From Desulfarculales bacterium UBA696 (lineage in GTDB: Bacteria; Desulfobacterota; Syntrophobacteria; Syntrophobacterales; Syntrophobacteraceae), in the NCBI GenBank assembly GCA_002298995.1, contig DBMO01000072.1, positions 310,001 to 374,000 on the forward strand: a stretch of 64,000 nucleotides of DNA, written 5' to 3'. Under the pieces are notes generated by a model, which was not told the DNA's origin, did not search any database, and saw only the letters and a program-made list of their open reading frames with translations. Position 1 is the first letter of the stretch; every line of letters begins with the position of its first letter. The position numbers were made by a program, and so were the translations under genes. Of the stretch, positions 52,428-61,809 are shown in pieces.

Positions 52428-53347
52428 GTTTGCTGCCGGTATCCGAACTCGCGCAGTGCGCGCGGGTCCTTTCTCCAGTTTTTCCGGACGCGGACGAACA
52501 GCTTAAGGAAGATATGGCACCCAAGGAAGGTCTCTATCTCTGCCCTTGCCTGTTTGCCTATTTCCTTCAGCATCTGCCCCCCCTTCCCTATTATGATCGC
52601 TTTCTGGGAATCCCGTTCCACATTGATTGTCGCATCTATTTCGATCAGGTTCCGCTCGGGTATTTCGGTGAAATTATCGACCACCACCGCGGCGGCATAG
52701 GGGACTTCCTGGTGCGCGAGGTGAAAAATCTTCTCGCGGACCAATTCAGCGACAAAGAAGCGCTCGGGCTGGTCGGTAGCATATTCTTCGGGAAAATACC
52801 GGGGACCTTCAGGAAGAATTGCGCGGAGCTCGTTCATCAGGTCCCCCACCCCAACGCCCTTTAGGGCGGAGATGGGGATAACGGCGTGAAAATCGAGCTT
52901 CTCGCGATACGAATCGATTAGAGGAAGAAGTTCCTCTTTGTTCTTTAAGGAATCCACCTTATTTATGACAAGAATTGCAGGCGTTCGCACCTGCCGGAGG
53001 TTTTCTATTATGTAATCATTTACCTGCCGTCCGGAGGCACCCGGCTCAATCATGAAGCAGATTGAATCCGCTTCATTTAGAGAGGAAAGAGCGGTATCCA
53101 CCAGCGCCTGATTGAACACGTCTTGCGCCTGGTGAATTCCGGGAGTATCCACCAGCACCATCTGGTAATCGGGCTCTGTTAAAATGCCTAATATCCTGTT
53201 CCTCGTTGTCTGAGGCTTCGGGGCGGTAATCGATATCTTTTGCTTGAGCAGCCGGTTGAGAAGCGTTGATTTCCCCACGTTCGGGGCACCGACAATTGCG
53301 ACATACCCGGATTTGAATTTCTTTGAACTGTTTTCCTCTGCCGGCAC
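52424..53347 (-). CDS. era: GTPase Era
   Basis: 307 residues, normal length. Era binds the 3' end of 16S rRNA and assists 30S assembly. G1 GAPNVGKST (about residue 20), the switch region TTRNRILGI, G3 DTPG (about 67) and G4 NKVD (about 129) are clear. The C-terminal KH domain has IGKGGQMLKEIG (about 244). It is preceded by a radical SAM gene (31 bases) and rnc, the order known from related bacteria. The next gene, a small membrane protein, overlaps its stop. Confidence 0.97.
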   Translation of the reverse strand: MPAEENSSKKFKSGYVAIVGAPNVGKSTLLNRLLKQKISITAPKPQTTRNRILGILTEPDYQMVLVDTPGIHQAQDVFNQALVDTALSSLNEADSICFMIEPGASGRQVNDYIIENLRQVRTPAILVINKVDSLKNKEELLPLIDSYREKLDFHAVIPISALKGVGVGDLMNELRAILPEGPRYFPEEYATDQPERFFVAELVREKIFHLAHQEVPYAAAVVVDNFTEIPERNLIEIDATINVERDSQKAIIIGKGGQMLKEIGKQARAEIETFLGCHIFLKLFVRVRKNWRKDPRALREFGYRQQT

Positions 53348-53378
53348 TAAGAACCTCCTGCCTATGAGCCCGTAAACG

Positions 53379-54398
53379 CTAATCCGATATTTTTAGGATA
53401 AATTGCATCCCGGTAAGCTCCGGGTCACCTTTTACCTGAACTTTCCCGAATTTCAACCCGGATTCAAAATACCCGATGTTGCACCTTTCGGGGCCGATGA
53501 TCTCACTAATGAAATTAGGGGCCGCTCTGATCGAAAGAGAGCCCCCTGCCCTGCCGCCAAGCTCTTTTTCAATCCTGTCCCGCCACCACCTGCACCTAAC
53601 AAGATAGCCAAACGCGGGATGGTTCGCACCGGCAAGGACCACACCCGGCCGGTTAAGTGCCGGGTCGGCGTGAAGCCCCATTCGGGCTGCCGGGATACCG
53701 GCGTGGAGGAGCATACTGAAACCCGGCACGACCCAATCTATGGCATCATCGAGACCTAGAGGCCGGTATGCACCTGAGCTGAACATCTCCGCCAGCCGCG
53801 AGCCTTTTAGCACAAGGGCGGGATAAATTCTTACGAAATCCGGCCCCATTGCAATCGTGCGCCGCACCGATTCCAAAAATATCGAAGCGCTGTCTCCTGG
53901 CAGCCCCGCCATCAATTGAATTCCCAGAGACCATCCACGCCGCCTCACGCATGCGGAAGCATCGATTACCTGCTGAGCAGCATATCCCCTTCTGCTTGCA
54001 CCTAGCACGGAGTCGGACAGGCTTTGAGCCCCAAGTTCGATGGTTTTCACCGGAAACCCGGCCAGAATTTCGCAAATATCCTCGCCTAGACAATCGGGGC
54101 GGGTCGAAAACCTTATGCCGGTAAAGATGCCGCGGTCCACCAGAAAGGCGGCATGATCAAGGATGCCAGTCATAACGGGCTGAGGCAGGGCAGTGAAGGT
54201 CCCTCCGTAAAAGGCCGCCTCACCGGGACGTCCCGAACTTCTCACCTGCTCGGCGTGCAAATCGAGCCGCGCCCTGGCCGCCGTCAGTAAATCCCCGCTT
54301 TCGCCCGAGGTGACGGCGAACTGGTTGCAGTATACACACTGGAATGGGCATCCGGCTTGCGGCAGGAATACAGGATAAATTAATTTCTTAGGATTCAT
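53379..54398 (-). CDS. Radical SAM protein (Elp3/COG1243-like)
   Basis: 339 residues. The cluster motif CPFQCVYC (C17, C21, C24, a CxxxCxxC) sits close to the N-terminus, followed by the GGTFTALP strand typical of Elp3-like radical SAM proteins. ARPD-like STRPDCLGED and ELGAQSLSDSVL continue the barrel. There is no acetyltransferase half as in true Elp3, so it is the shorter form. Its gene overlaps the end of rnc by 11 bases and precedes era by 31. The reaction is not known; a role in tRNA or rRNA modification is suggested by its company, not proven. Confidence 0.87.
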   Translation of the reverse strand: MNPKKLIYPVFLPQAGCPFQCVYCNQFAVTSGESGDLLTAARARLDLHAEQVRSSGRPGEAAFYGGTFTALPQPVMTGILDHAAFLVDRGIFTGIRFSTRPDCLGEDICEILAGFPVKTIELGAQSLSDSVLGASRRGYAAQQVIDASACVRRRGWSLGIQLMAGLPGDSASIFLESVRRTIAMGPDFVRIYPALVLKGSRLAEMFSSGAYRPLGLDDAIDWVVPGFSMLLHAGIPAARMGLHADPALNRPGVVLAGANHPAFGYLVRCRWWRDRIEKELGGRAGGSLSIRAAPNFISEIIGPERCNIGYFESGLKFGKVQVKGDPELTGMQFILKISD

Positions 54399-55125
54399 CC
54401 AGGGTCAAGAACTCGGGGCCTTCTACGATCTGCTCCATGGCCTTCCTGGCAGCTTCCTGCTGAGCTTCCTTCTTGCTCTTGCCGGAGCCGCTGGCGAGCA
54501 CGCGGTCGCCGATCACCACCCGCATGTGGAATGTTTTGTCGTGATCCGGCCCAGCCTCGGATTCCAGAAAATAAGTCGGAGTAAGTTTGAGCCGTGCCTG
54601 GGTAAATTCCTGGAGCTGTGTCTTATAGTCCTTATCGAGGGCCTTGAGGAGGTATTCCTCCTCCCTGTTTTCGAGATAGCCGTAGAACATTTTCTTCACT
54701 ATGCGAACGGCGCATTCGAGCCCTCCATCCAGGTAAACGGCCGCAAGGAGGGCTTCCAGGGCATCGGCAAGCAGGGACGGCTTCTTCCTTCCGCCCGAGA
54801 GTTCCTCACCTTTTCCGAGAAGCAGGTATTCGCCAAGGTGCACGCTCGATGAGATCTGTGCCAGCTCCCTCTCGTTCACAATCGAGGAGCGAAGGCGCGA
54901 GAGCTCTCCTTCGTCATATTCCGGGAACCGTTCCAGCAGTATATGGCTGATTGCCAGGCCTAAAACGGAGTCGCCCAGGAACTCCAACGTCTCGTTGTCC
55001 ATCTCAATGTCCGGGTTCTCGTATGCGAAAGAGCGGTGGATCAGCGCGCGATAGAGAAGCTCCCGATTCTGGAATTGGTATTCGAGTTCAGCTTCCAGTT
55101 TTTCTATATCAATATCTTGCGGCAT
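54388..55125 (-). CDS. rnc: Ribonuclease III
   Basis: 245 residues. It cuts double-stranded RNA for rRNA processing and mRNA control. The signature NETLEFLGDSVLGL (about residue 41) holds the catalytic glutamate and aspartate; SLLADALEALLAAVYLDGG carries the second acid pair. The dsRNA-binding domain starts near residue 165 (DYKTQLQEFTQARL) and ends with GSGKSKKEAQQEAARKAME. It heads the rnc - radical SAM - era transcript; TATAAT (55139-55144 on the opposite reading) lies just upstream as a possible -10. Confidence 0.97.
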   Translation of the reverse strand: MPQDIDIEKLEAELEYQFQNRELLYRALIHRSFAYENPDIEMDNETLEFLGDSVLGLAISHILLERFPEYDEGELSRLRSSIVNERELAQISSSVHLGEYLLLGKGEELSGGRKKPSLLADALEALLAAVYLDGGLECAVRIVKKMFYGYLENREEEYLLKALDKDYKTQLQEFTQARLKLTPTYFLESEAGPDHDKTFHMRVVIGDRVLASGSGKSKKEAQQEAARKAMEQIVEGPEFLTLDES

Positions 55126-55272
55126 GGCCCTTTTGTGCTATTATAATAGTTTACTTTTAAAGCGGGCTACTCGACGCGGTATTCCAGCCCATCCCGTCCA
55201 CTGAAGATAATATACACATTTTTGGCCGGTTTGAGCAGATTTTGGCCCGCCGCCCGTACAGATCAGGAAGAA

Positions 55273-55833
55273 ATGCTCGTTTGGCTCGATTCACCACAAG
55301 CAGCGGCGCGCGGTTTCATTCTCATTGACCGCGACGGAGTTGTAAATGAAAACCGGCCCGATTATGTGAAAAATGTTCGGGAATTCCATGCTTATCCAGA
55401 TGCACTTCAAGCTCTCGCGCTTCTGAATCGCAGGAATATTTCCGCCATCATAATCAGCAACCAGTCCGGAATAAATCGCGGCCTCATCTCCTGGGACGAC
55501 TTTTGGCAAATGCACGACGCTATGATCTCCGAAGTGGAGCAATCAGGCGGTAAAATAGCCGCGGCGCTTTATTGCCCCCACAGGCCGGACGAGCTCTGCG
55601 GTTGCAGAAAGCCATCCCCGGATATGATATCGGCAGCATGCCGCCTTTTCGAGATCGACCCGCGGCAGGCCATATTCATCGGGGACAGTATCACCGACAT
55701 CGAAGCCGCTGCCAATGCCGGATGCCTTGGTATACGGATCCGGCGTACTGACGAGGGTTCACTGGATGTCGAGAGAGGAAGCACGCAGGTTTTTTCTAAC
55801 CTCGCGGATGCCGTACTCGGCATTTACCCATAA
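55273..55833 (+). CDS. HAD phosphatase, heptose-bisphosphatase (GmhB)-like
   Basis: 186 residues from the ATG at 55273 with CAGGAAG in front; an earlier start at 55222 is open but unsupported. The HAD motifs are IDRDGVVNE (nucleophile aspartate), ISNQSGINRG, and GDSITDIEAA. The loop CPHRPDELCGCRKP carries the Cys-His-Cys-Cys zinc site typical of GmhB. GmhB removes a phosphate from D-glycero-D-manno-heptose 1,7-bisphosphate in LPS core synthesis. The related histidinol-phosphatase has the same zinc loop, so the substrate is not certain. No other heptose gene is in the window. Confidence 0.84.
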   Translation: MLVWLDSPQAAARGFILIDRDGVVNENRPDYVKNVREFHAYPDALQALALLNRRNISAIIISNQSGINRGLISWDDFWQMHDAMISEVEQSGGKIAAALYCPHRPDELCGCRKPSPDMISAACRLFEIDPRQAIFIGDSITDIEAAANAGCLGIRIRRTDEGSLDVERGSTQVFSNLADAVLGIYP

Positions 55834-55930
55834 GCCCGGGAGAGTTTAACTTTCGACATCTCCGAAATAGCCGCTGTCTGTGCGCACGCCGGCATTGCCG
55901 GCGCTATAACATCCTTGAAAGGGACAAAAG

Positions 55931-57835
55931 ATGCCTGATTTCGACAAAAACCGCTATGCCCCTATTTTAAAAGAAAAAATGTCGGCCGAGAGTTACCGCA
56001 AACTTACAGCTTTAGAAAACCTGAAGCTCTTCGATTTTGTAGGAGAATACGTCGAGCTGTGTAAGCCCGACTCCGTATATATGTGCGACGACAGCGACAC
56101 CGACGCTGAGTACTTAAAGCGCAACGCCCTCAAGCTTGGGGAAGAAAAAAAGCTGGCCAAGGAAGGACATACCGTCCATTACGACGGCTACGAGGACCAG
56201 GGAAGGGCTCCAGGGGCGACCAAAAACCTTATTTCAAAGGAGCTGATTCCCTTAATGGAGGCCCTTCTGCCCAAGGAGCGCGAAGAGGGCCTTGCTGAAG
56301 TCCGCCAGATTATGGACGGAATAATGAAAGGCAAGGAGGCGATCGTAAAGCTGAGCTGCGAGGCCCCAAGCGGCGGCCCTTTTGCGATCGGCTGCGCCCA
56401 AATGACCGATTCTTTCTACGTTTGCCACTCCGAGGAATTGCTTTACCGGCGGGGATATGAACACTTCCGGCGCATGAAGGACAAGGAGAGATTCTTCCGC
56501 TTCGTCCACAGCGCCGGTCGCCTCGACGAAAGAGGCAATTCGATAGACCTCGACAAGAGAAGAATTTATCAGGACCTGGAAGATTTCATCGTACTTTCGA
56601 CCAACAATCAGTACGCCGGGAATTCGGTCGGTCTGAAAAAGCACGCGATGCGGCTTGCAATAAAGCTCTCCGGAATGGAAGGCTGGCTTTGCGAACACAT
56701 GTTCGTCATGTCAGTCCAGGACGAGAAAAAGGGCCGCTCAACCATATTTTGCGGCGCCTTTCCGTCGGCTTGCGGCAAGACCTCGACGGCCATGCTTCCC
56801 GGCGAAAAGATCATAGGCGACGACATAGCCTATTTTCGCAATATCGACGGCGAATTCCGGGCGGCAAACGTTGAAAATGGAATATTCGGGATAATCAAGG
56901 ACGTGAATCCCGACGATGATCCCTTGATTTTCAAGACACTCCAGACACCGGGAAAGGAAATCATCTTCTCGAATGTTCTTACCGGGCCCGATAACAATCC
57001 GTACTGGCTCGGCATGGGGATTGACCCGCCGAAGAAGGGCCGGAACTTCTCAGGCGAATGGCATGAAGGGAAAAAGGACGCCGACGGCAATCAGATTCCC
57101 TTTGCACACAGTAACGCCAGGTACACGCTGCGGCTCGGGTATCTTGAAAACATAGATTCCTCCTACAACGATCCAAACGGCGTCCCGGTTCGGGGAGTTG
57201 TATACGGGGGGCGTGACAGCGACACCTCCGCCCCAATCGAGGAATCCCCCGACTGGAAAAGCGGAATCATACTCAAGGCCTGCACGCTCGAATCCGAAAC
57301 AACGTCGGCAACCATCGGGAAGGAAGGCGTGCTGGCTCCACAGCCGATGGCAAACCTTGACTTTATCAGTTACCCCATCGGTCAGTACATCACCAACAAC
57401 ATCCGCTTCGTGGAGGGCATCAAGGAAGTGCCGCCGATTTTCGCGGTTAACTATTTTCTGAGGGATCAGAACGGACGCTTTCTAACCGGAAAGATCGATA
57501 AAAAAGTATGGATGCACTGGGCCGAGCGCCGTATCCACAATGAACTTGACGCTCATCGGACCCCTCTTGGCTACATTCCCATCTACGAAGACCTGCGCGA
57601 GATGTTTCGCGATATCCTCGATCAGGAATTCTCAAGGGAACTCTACGAGGAGCTTTTTAAGTTCCGGATCGATGCCTGGATAGCGAAGATTTCGCGAGCC
57701 GTTCGCTTCTATCACAGGACCGCACCCGATTGTCCCCAGGAATATTACGACACATGGAAGTCAACGGTGGAAAAGCTTGAGGGACTGAAAGGAAGATTCG
57801 GCAAGTTCATTGCTCCGGGGGCATATAGCGAGTAA
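55931..57835 (+). CDS. pckG: Phosphoenolpyruvate carboxykinase (GTP)
   Basis: 634 residues, the size of GTP-type enzymes. It interconverts oxaloacetate and PEP with GTP. The kinase-1a loop reads AFPSACGKTSTAML (about residue 275), and the metal region is kept (GDDIAYF, about 296). Near the N-terminus YHYD-like VHYDGYEDQGR lines the substrate site, and SNARYTLRLGYLEN and PRGVVYGGRDSDT-type segments follow. It lies 97 bases after the phosphatase gene and may have its own promoter. With the gap-pgk-tpiA operon and the sdh-fum block it gives a route from succinate and malate toward sugars. Confidence 0.93.
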   Translation: MPDFDKNRYAPILKEKMSAESYRKLTALENLKLFDFVGEYVELCKPDSVYMCDDSDTDAEYLKRNALKLGEEKKLAKEGHTVHYDGYEDQGRAPGATKNLISKELIPLMEALLPKEREEGLAEVRQIMDGIMKGKEAIVKLSCEAPSGGPFAIGCAQMTDSFYVCHSEELLYRRGYEHFRRMKDKERFFRFVHSAGRLDERGNSIDLDKRRIYQDLEDFIVLSTNNQYAGNSVGLKKHAMRLAIKLSGMEGWLCEHMFVMSVQDEKKGRSTIFCGAFPSACGKTSTAMLPGEKIIGDDIAYFRNIDGEFRAANVENGIFGIIKDVNPDDDPLIFKTLQTPGKEIIFSNVLTGPDNNPYWLGMGIDPPKKGRNFSGEWHEGKKDADGNQIPFAHSNARYTLRLGYLENIDSSYNDPNGVPVRGVVYGGRDSDTSAPIEESPDWKSGIILKACTLESETTSATIGKEGVLAPQPMANLDFISYPIGQYITNNIRFVEGIKEVPPIFAVNYFLRDQNGRFLTGKIDKKVWMHWAERRIHNELDAHRTPLGYIPIYEDLREMFRDILDQEFSRELYEELFKFRIDAWIAKISRAVRFYHRTAPDCPQEYYDTWKSTVEKLEGLKGRFGKFIAPGAYSE

Positions 57836-57843
57836 CCAAATAA

Positions 57844-58524
57844 ATGTTTTTTCCACCTTTTCTGATTTTCTTTCTCTTCGTATTTCTGTTCTTGCTGCTG
57901 TTCGCATTCGGGATGGTCCAGTTCGGTTTATTCAGCTGGGCCTTTTCCCGGATCGGGATACCGCCGGAATACCTCTTTTCTCTGCTTTTCCTATGCATTG
58001 TCGGGAGTATGATAAATATCCCCGTCCGCAGGATGCGGATCGAAGACGATATCGACGAGTGGAACGTAATTTCGTTTTTTGGAATGCGCTTTCGCCCACC
58101 GCGCTCCGACAGGCCCAACGAGATAGTGCTCGCCGTAAATGTCGGCGGCGCGATAATTCCGGCCTTGCTTTCGTTCTATTTGCTTGCAAATACGCCTCAT
58201 CCTGTCCGAATGCTGATGGCCCTCGCGGCTGTCACCTACGTGGTGTATAGAATAGCGCGACCTGTGCAGGGGGTCGGCATCGCCATACCGATGTTCATTC
58301 CGCCGATCGTAGCGGCAGTGGCCGCAATGATCTTCAACTACGAGTGGGCCGCTCCTACCGCTTACATGTCCGGAACTCTGGGCACGCTGCTGGGAGCGGA
58401 TCTCCTTCATCTCGACAAGCTCAAACGCTTGCGGGCGCCGGTAGCCTCCATTGGCGGCGCCGGAACATTCGACGGCATTTTTCTAACCGGAATCCTTGCA
58501 GTGCTTCTCTCCCCTGCGGGATAA
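57844..58524 (+). CDS. DUF1614 membrane protein
   Basis: 226 residues with seven or so hydrophobic segments. The start FFPPFLIFFLFVFLFLLLFAF is almost all hydrophobic; then GSMINIPV, VGGAIIPALLS and the C-terminal GGAGTFDGIFLTGILA appear, which match the DUF1614 family of archaea and bacteria. The function of the family is unknown. It begins 8 bases after pckG, so the two are probably one transcript. No charged residue pattern suggests a pump; DLLHLDKL is the most polar motif in the last third. Confidence 0.85.
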   Translation: MFFPPFLIFFLFVFLFLLLFAFGMVQFGLFSWAFSRIGIPPEYLFSLLFLCIVGSMINIPVRRMRIEDDIDEWNVISFFGMRFRPPRSDRPNEIVLAVNVGGAIIPALLSFYLLANTPHPVRMLMALAAVTYVVYRIARPVQGVGIAIPMFIPPIVAAVAAMIFNYEWAAPTAYMSGTLGTLLGADLLHLDKLKRLRAPVASIGGAGTFDGIFLTGILAVLLSPAG

Positions 58525-58809
58525 GCAAGTCGGCCTCTCTTGCCGGTGATGCAAACTCCATAACTCAGCAAAACGCTGATTCAACCCCGAAGAAATTCTC
58601 TCTCGTGATGCATTCCACAATTTGGTGTTTATTTTAGCCTCAGCTGGGAGAAGGGGGGCACCAACTTCTCGCCACCCCGACTGAGCCTTGTCTTTCTCCA
58701 CTATCACAGCTTCCAATCACAGCTCGATACCCGACAGGGGACTTCATGCGGAATACCGCACTTGCTTCCATGATTAAGTCAGCACTCCATCTTTTAGGAG
58801 GTATGCGAC

Positions 58810-59916
58810 ATGAGTAACGGAAATGATGAAAGTGAGACAAAGGGTTCTGTTCTTGTCGTTGACGATAATTTGTCAAACCTGAATCTTCTGTCGAAGCTTC
58901 TAAACGATAATGGATACGAGGTCCGCCCGGCTATCAGCGGCGCTCTTGCCCTTCTGTCCTTGAGCCTTTCTCCCACCGACCTCATCTTGCTCGATGTAAA
59001 AATGCCCGAGATGGATGGATTCGAAGTTTGTCGGCGAGTGAAAGCCAATGAGAAAACTCGCGATATACCGGTCATATTCGTCAGCGCCATGGGCGAGGTG
59101 CCCGATAAGGTCAACGCTTTCCGGGCAGGAGGGGTGGATTACATAATGAAACCCTACGAATTCGATGAAGTTTTGGCCCGTGTAGGTACACACATCACGA
59201 TGCGAAAAATGCAAAAGTCGCTCATACGGACCGAACGAATGGCAGCTCTTGGAAGACTCTCCCAGGCGGTTGCCCACGAGGTTCGGAATCCTGCCACCGT
59301 TATCGGCGGATTTGCGCGGCGCCTGCAAAAGCAACTCTCCCGGGAAGAGCCCGCCCAGGGGATCATTGACGTCATTCTTGCCGAAGCAGAGAGGTTGGAG
59401 CGCATTGTGGCCGATGTTGACAGGTATTGTAACCTGCGCAGGCCCGTACGGCAGCCCGCCAATCTTTGCGCTATCGTGGAAACAGTGCTGCTCAGCTATT
59501 CGGACCCCATCGAGCGGCATGGAATCATCGTTCGACGGAGCGGTTTTGAGGACAGCAGAGAAGAAATACTTTGCGACGAGGAACTGCTGGAATACGCCCT
59601 TAATAACATCTTCTTGAGCGCAGTCGAAGCCATGCGCCAGGGCGGGACATTGGAGCTGACAATAACGCCTTTAACCAATGCAATGTTGCTCTCGATAAGA
59701 GATACCGGCTCCAGCATTCCTGCCGAGATAATTCAAAATGTATTCGAGCCGTTTTTTGCCTGCAACACGCGCGGGTCCGGCTTTGGGTTGGCCCTCGCCC
59801 ACCGGATAATATCCGAGCAATCGGGAGAAATAAGTCTATTCTCGTCCCCCGGATGCGGAACCGACGTACAGATCAAAATGCCCTTGGCGGGACTCGAAAA
59901 TTGTTTGGGGGAGTAG
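58810..59916 (+). CDS. Hybrid receiver-histidine kinase
   Basis: 368 residues with AGGAGGT 7 bases before the ATG. The receiver domain comes first (about 14-132: VDDNLSNLNLL, phospho-aspartate in LILLDVKMPEMDG, lysine in YIMKPYEFDE). The HisKA site is LSQAVAHEVRNPAT (histidine about 156) and the ATPase domain has NNIFLSAVEAM and GSGFGLALAH. The G1 box reads DTGSSIP, not DxGxGIP, a mild change. It is a soluble protein with no membrane segment, so it takes its signal through the receiver domain from another kinase. The single-domain receiver at 29.7 kb is not linked. Confidence 0.9.
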   Translation: MSNGNDESETKGSVLVVDDNLSNLNLLSKLLNDNGYEVRPAISGALALLSLSLSPTDLILLDVKMPEMDGFEVCRRVKANEKTRDIPVIFVSAMGEVPDKVNAFRAGGVDYIMKPYEFDEVLARVGTHITMRKMQKSLIRTERMAALGRLSQAVAHEVRNPATVIGGFARRLQKQLSREEPAQGIIDVILAEAERLERIVADVDRYCNLRRPVRQPANLCAIVETVLLSYSDPIERHGIIVRRSGFEDSREEILCDEELLEYALNNIFLSAVEAMRQGGTLELTITPLTNAMLLSIRDTGSSIPAEIIQNVFEPFFACNTRGSGFGLALAHRIISEQSGEISLFSSPGCGTDVQIKMPLAGLENCLGE

Positions 59917-60582
59917 TCTGCCGTTCAGGATTGAGAGATGTCTTAATTTCTGATTGGCCCGTTGAACGCGACTCTCAAGCACATCATCGAATGAGAACAC
60001 GTTCTTCATCTCGGTCCATCGCTCCGGGTAACCGGGCCTCTTGCTTCAGGAGTTCATGAAGATCAGCACACATTTCCGGATCAATTTAGACCTCGGACAA
60101 CCTCCACAAATCCCCGAAAAGCACAATTCCGACTGTATGTTTTTGACTACACGAGTGTAGTGCAAAAGCCAACACTTTAACTCTGTTGGGTCAGTAGCGT
60201 ATCGCCACCACGATTGGAATCGCGTCAGCGCGCAACCAGTTGCATCCATTAGCGATTCTATAATAAGTGTGGCTTTTATTCGCGACTTATTATTAGTCGG
60301 CATGGACCTTGCTCAGCTCAAAATGCACGACGGAAAACTCGCCACGCTAATTTATTAGAAAGTGGGCGGTTATAGGGATCGTTCTCCAGACATAAACACA
60401 GCCAGCTATTTGAAGGCTGACTCGGAACCAGGGAAGGTGCACCATCAAGAGTTGGTGAAGATTCATCTTGCCTGGATAAATCAGGAATCTCTTGCGGGCT
60501 AGAAGGGAGTATCAAAAAGACAAACTGAGACAGTCGGTATTCGCCCGAATTTAGGAAAACCTGAAATGAAATGGAGTTCTCA
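59917..60582. other. Gene-poor region after the hybrid kinase
   Basis: About 665 bases with no supported gene. It carries a perfect palindrome (60146-60161), a TATAAT at about 60258-60263 and short frames without ribosome sites (for example an 18-codon frame from 60302). Base composition is lower in G+C than in the flanking genes, so it may be a decayed or transferred segment. Confidence 0.45.
60146..60161. repeat. Perfect 16-base palindrome with a GA centre
   Basis: ACTACAC (60146-60152) and GTGTAGT (60155-60161) pair exactly around GA. The form suits an operator for a dimeric repressor, but no regulator gene is adjacent. Confidence 0.4.
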
Positions 60583-61656
60583 ATGAAAGTAAAAAACCAC
60601 CTGATCGTGCTCATGACAATGTTTTTTCTATCAGGTCTCTATGGCCTTGCTGCCGCTCGCTCGGATGGGAGCTACGGCTGCAAATGCAGTTCGTGCCATT
60701 CCACGAGTCCGGATCAATGTGCTCCAGCCAACCAAGCGCCTGTTGCCAATGCCGGTCCAGACCAGTCGGTTGTCGAAGGTGCAACCGTGGCATTGAACGG
60801 AGCAAGTTCGAGCGACTCTGATGGCAGCATTGCCTCATATTCATGGGCACAGACGGCCGGAACTGCCGTGACCCTGTCGAACCCGGCAGGTGCAAATCCC
60901 AACTTTACGGCGCCCAGTGCGGGGACTAGCGGAACGTCGCTTACCTTCCAACTGACGGTGACCGACAATGGCGGCTTGACCGGAGCGGATACCTGCATCG
61001 TTAACGTCACTCCTGGCGTAACACCGCCGGCCAATCAGGCCCCGGTCGCCAATGCAGGACCCGATCAGACTGTGGACGGCGGCGCAGCGGTGGTCCTGGA
61101 CGGTTCAAATTCAACAGATCCGGATGACGGCATTGCCTCATACCTGTGGAAACAGACGGCGGGGCCCGCCGTAACTCTGTCCAGCACTACCACCGTCAAC
61201 CCCACTTTCACTGCACCCGATGGCGGGTTGGCAGGAGCATCTCTCACCTTTCAGCTCACGGTGACCGATGCCGGCGGGTTGCAATCAACCGATACATGCA
61301 TCATCAATATAAACGCAAGCACCGGCCCCTCTACGAACCTTCCGCCCACGGCAGATGCGGGTCCGGATCAAAAAGTGCGCTCACGTGCGACGGTTACGCT
61401 TAACGGCTCCAATTCGAGCGACCCCGATGATGGAATAGCATCATACTCGTGGAAGCAGATAAAAGGGCCTGCCGTAACCCTTTCGAGCAGCACGGACGTT
61501 AAACCGACTTTCCGTGCTCCTAAAGTAGAACATTCAAAATCGCTTACCTTCAGGCTGACAGTAACAGATAAGGGCGGGATGAAGTCTTCCGACACCTCTA
61601 CCGTGCAAGTCTCCGGCTCGGACAGGAAGCACGAAAGAGAAGATGATGACGATTAG
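60583..61656 (+). CDS. Secreted PKD-type repeat protein with one CXXCH haem motif
   Basis: 357 residues from the ATG at 60583 (GGAG 6 bases before it; an ATG at 60571 is also open). A signal peptide ends near residue 25 (LYGLAAARS). Directly after it the cysteine cluster CKCSSCH (33-39) contains CXXCH, the covalent haem c motif. Three repeats of 101, 101 and about 95 residues follow, opening at N50, N151 and N252 with NQAPVANAGPDQ or NLPPTADAGPDQ. Each has 'YSWxQTxGxAVTLS' and 'LTFQLTVTDxGGL', which is the PKD/REJ-type beta-sandwich used in surface proteins. The end is acidic (EREDDDD). It should be an exported, possibly haem-bearing adhesin. No operon partner is seen. Confidence 0.82.
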   Translation: MKVKNHLIVLMTMFFLSGLYGLAAARSDGSYGCKCSSCHSTSPDQCAPANQAPVANAGPDQSVVEGATVALNGASSSDSDGSIASYSWAQTAGTAVTLSNPAGANPNFTAPSAGTSGTSLTFQLTVTDNGGLTGADTCIVNVTPGVTPPANQAPVANAGPDQTVDGGAAVVLDGSNSTDPDDGIASYLWKQTAGPAVTLSSTTTVNPTFTAPDGGLAGASLTFQLTVTDAGGLQSTDTCIININASTGPSTNLPPTADAGPDQKVRSRATVTLNGSNSSDPDDGIASYSWKQIKGPAVTLSSSTDVKPTFRAPKVEHSKSLTFRLTVTDKGGMKSSDTSTVQVSGSDRKHEREDDDD

Positions 61657-61706
61657 TGTTAAACACTAAATCAATTGAACATGGGGGAGGACCTTATTCC
61701 TCCCCC
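61653..61706. terminator. Two hairpins downstream of the PKD-repeat gene
   Basis: TTAGTGTT (61653-61660) and AACACTAA (61662-61669) pair over the stop codon itself. Then GGGGGAGGA (61683-61691) pairs with TCCTCCCCC (61698-61706) around six bases. No real T-tract follows, so a Rho-independent terminator is only possible; the second hairpin could serve both this gene and the convergent DUF3124 gene. Confidence 0.45.
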
Positions 61707-61809
61707 TTCCCAGCCCCTCAACGTGTACGAGCCCATCTTCCAATACTCACAAGACAACAAAGAACAGGCCCTGTGTTTGGGTTTTAACTTAAGCAACGCC
61801 ATTTCTGGA

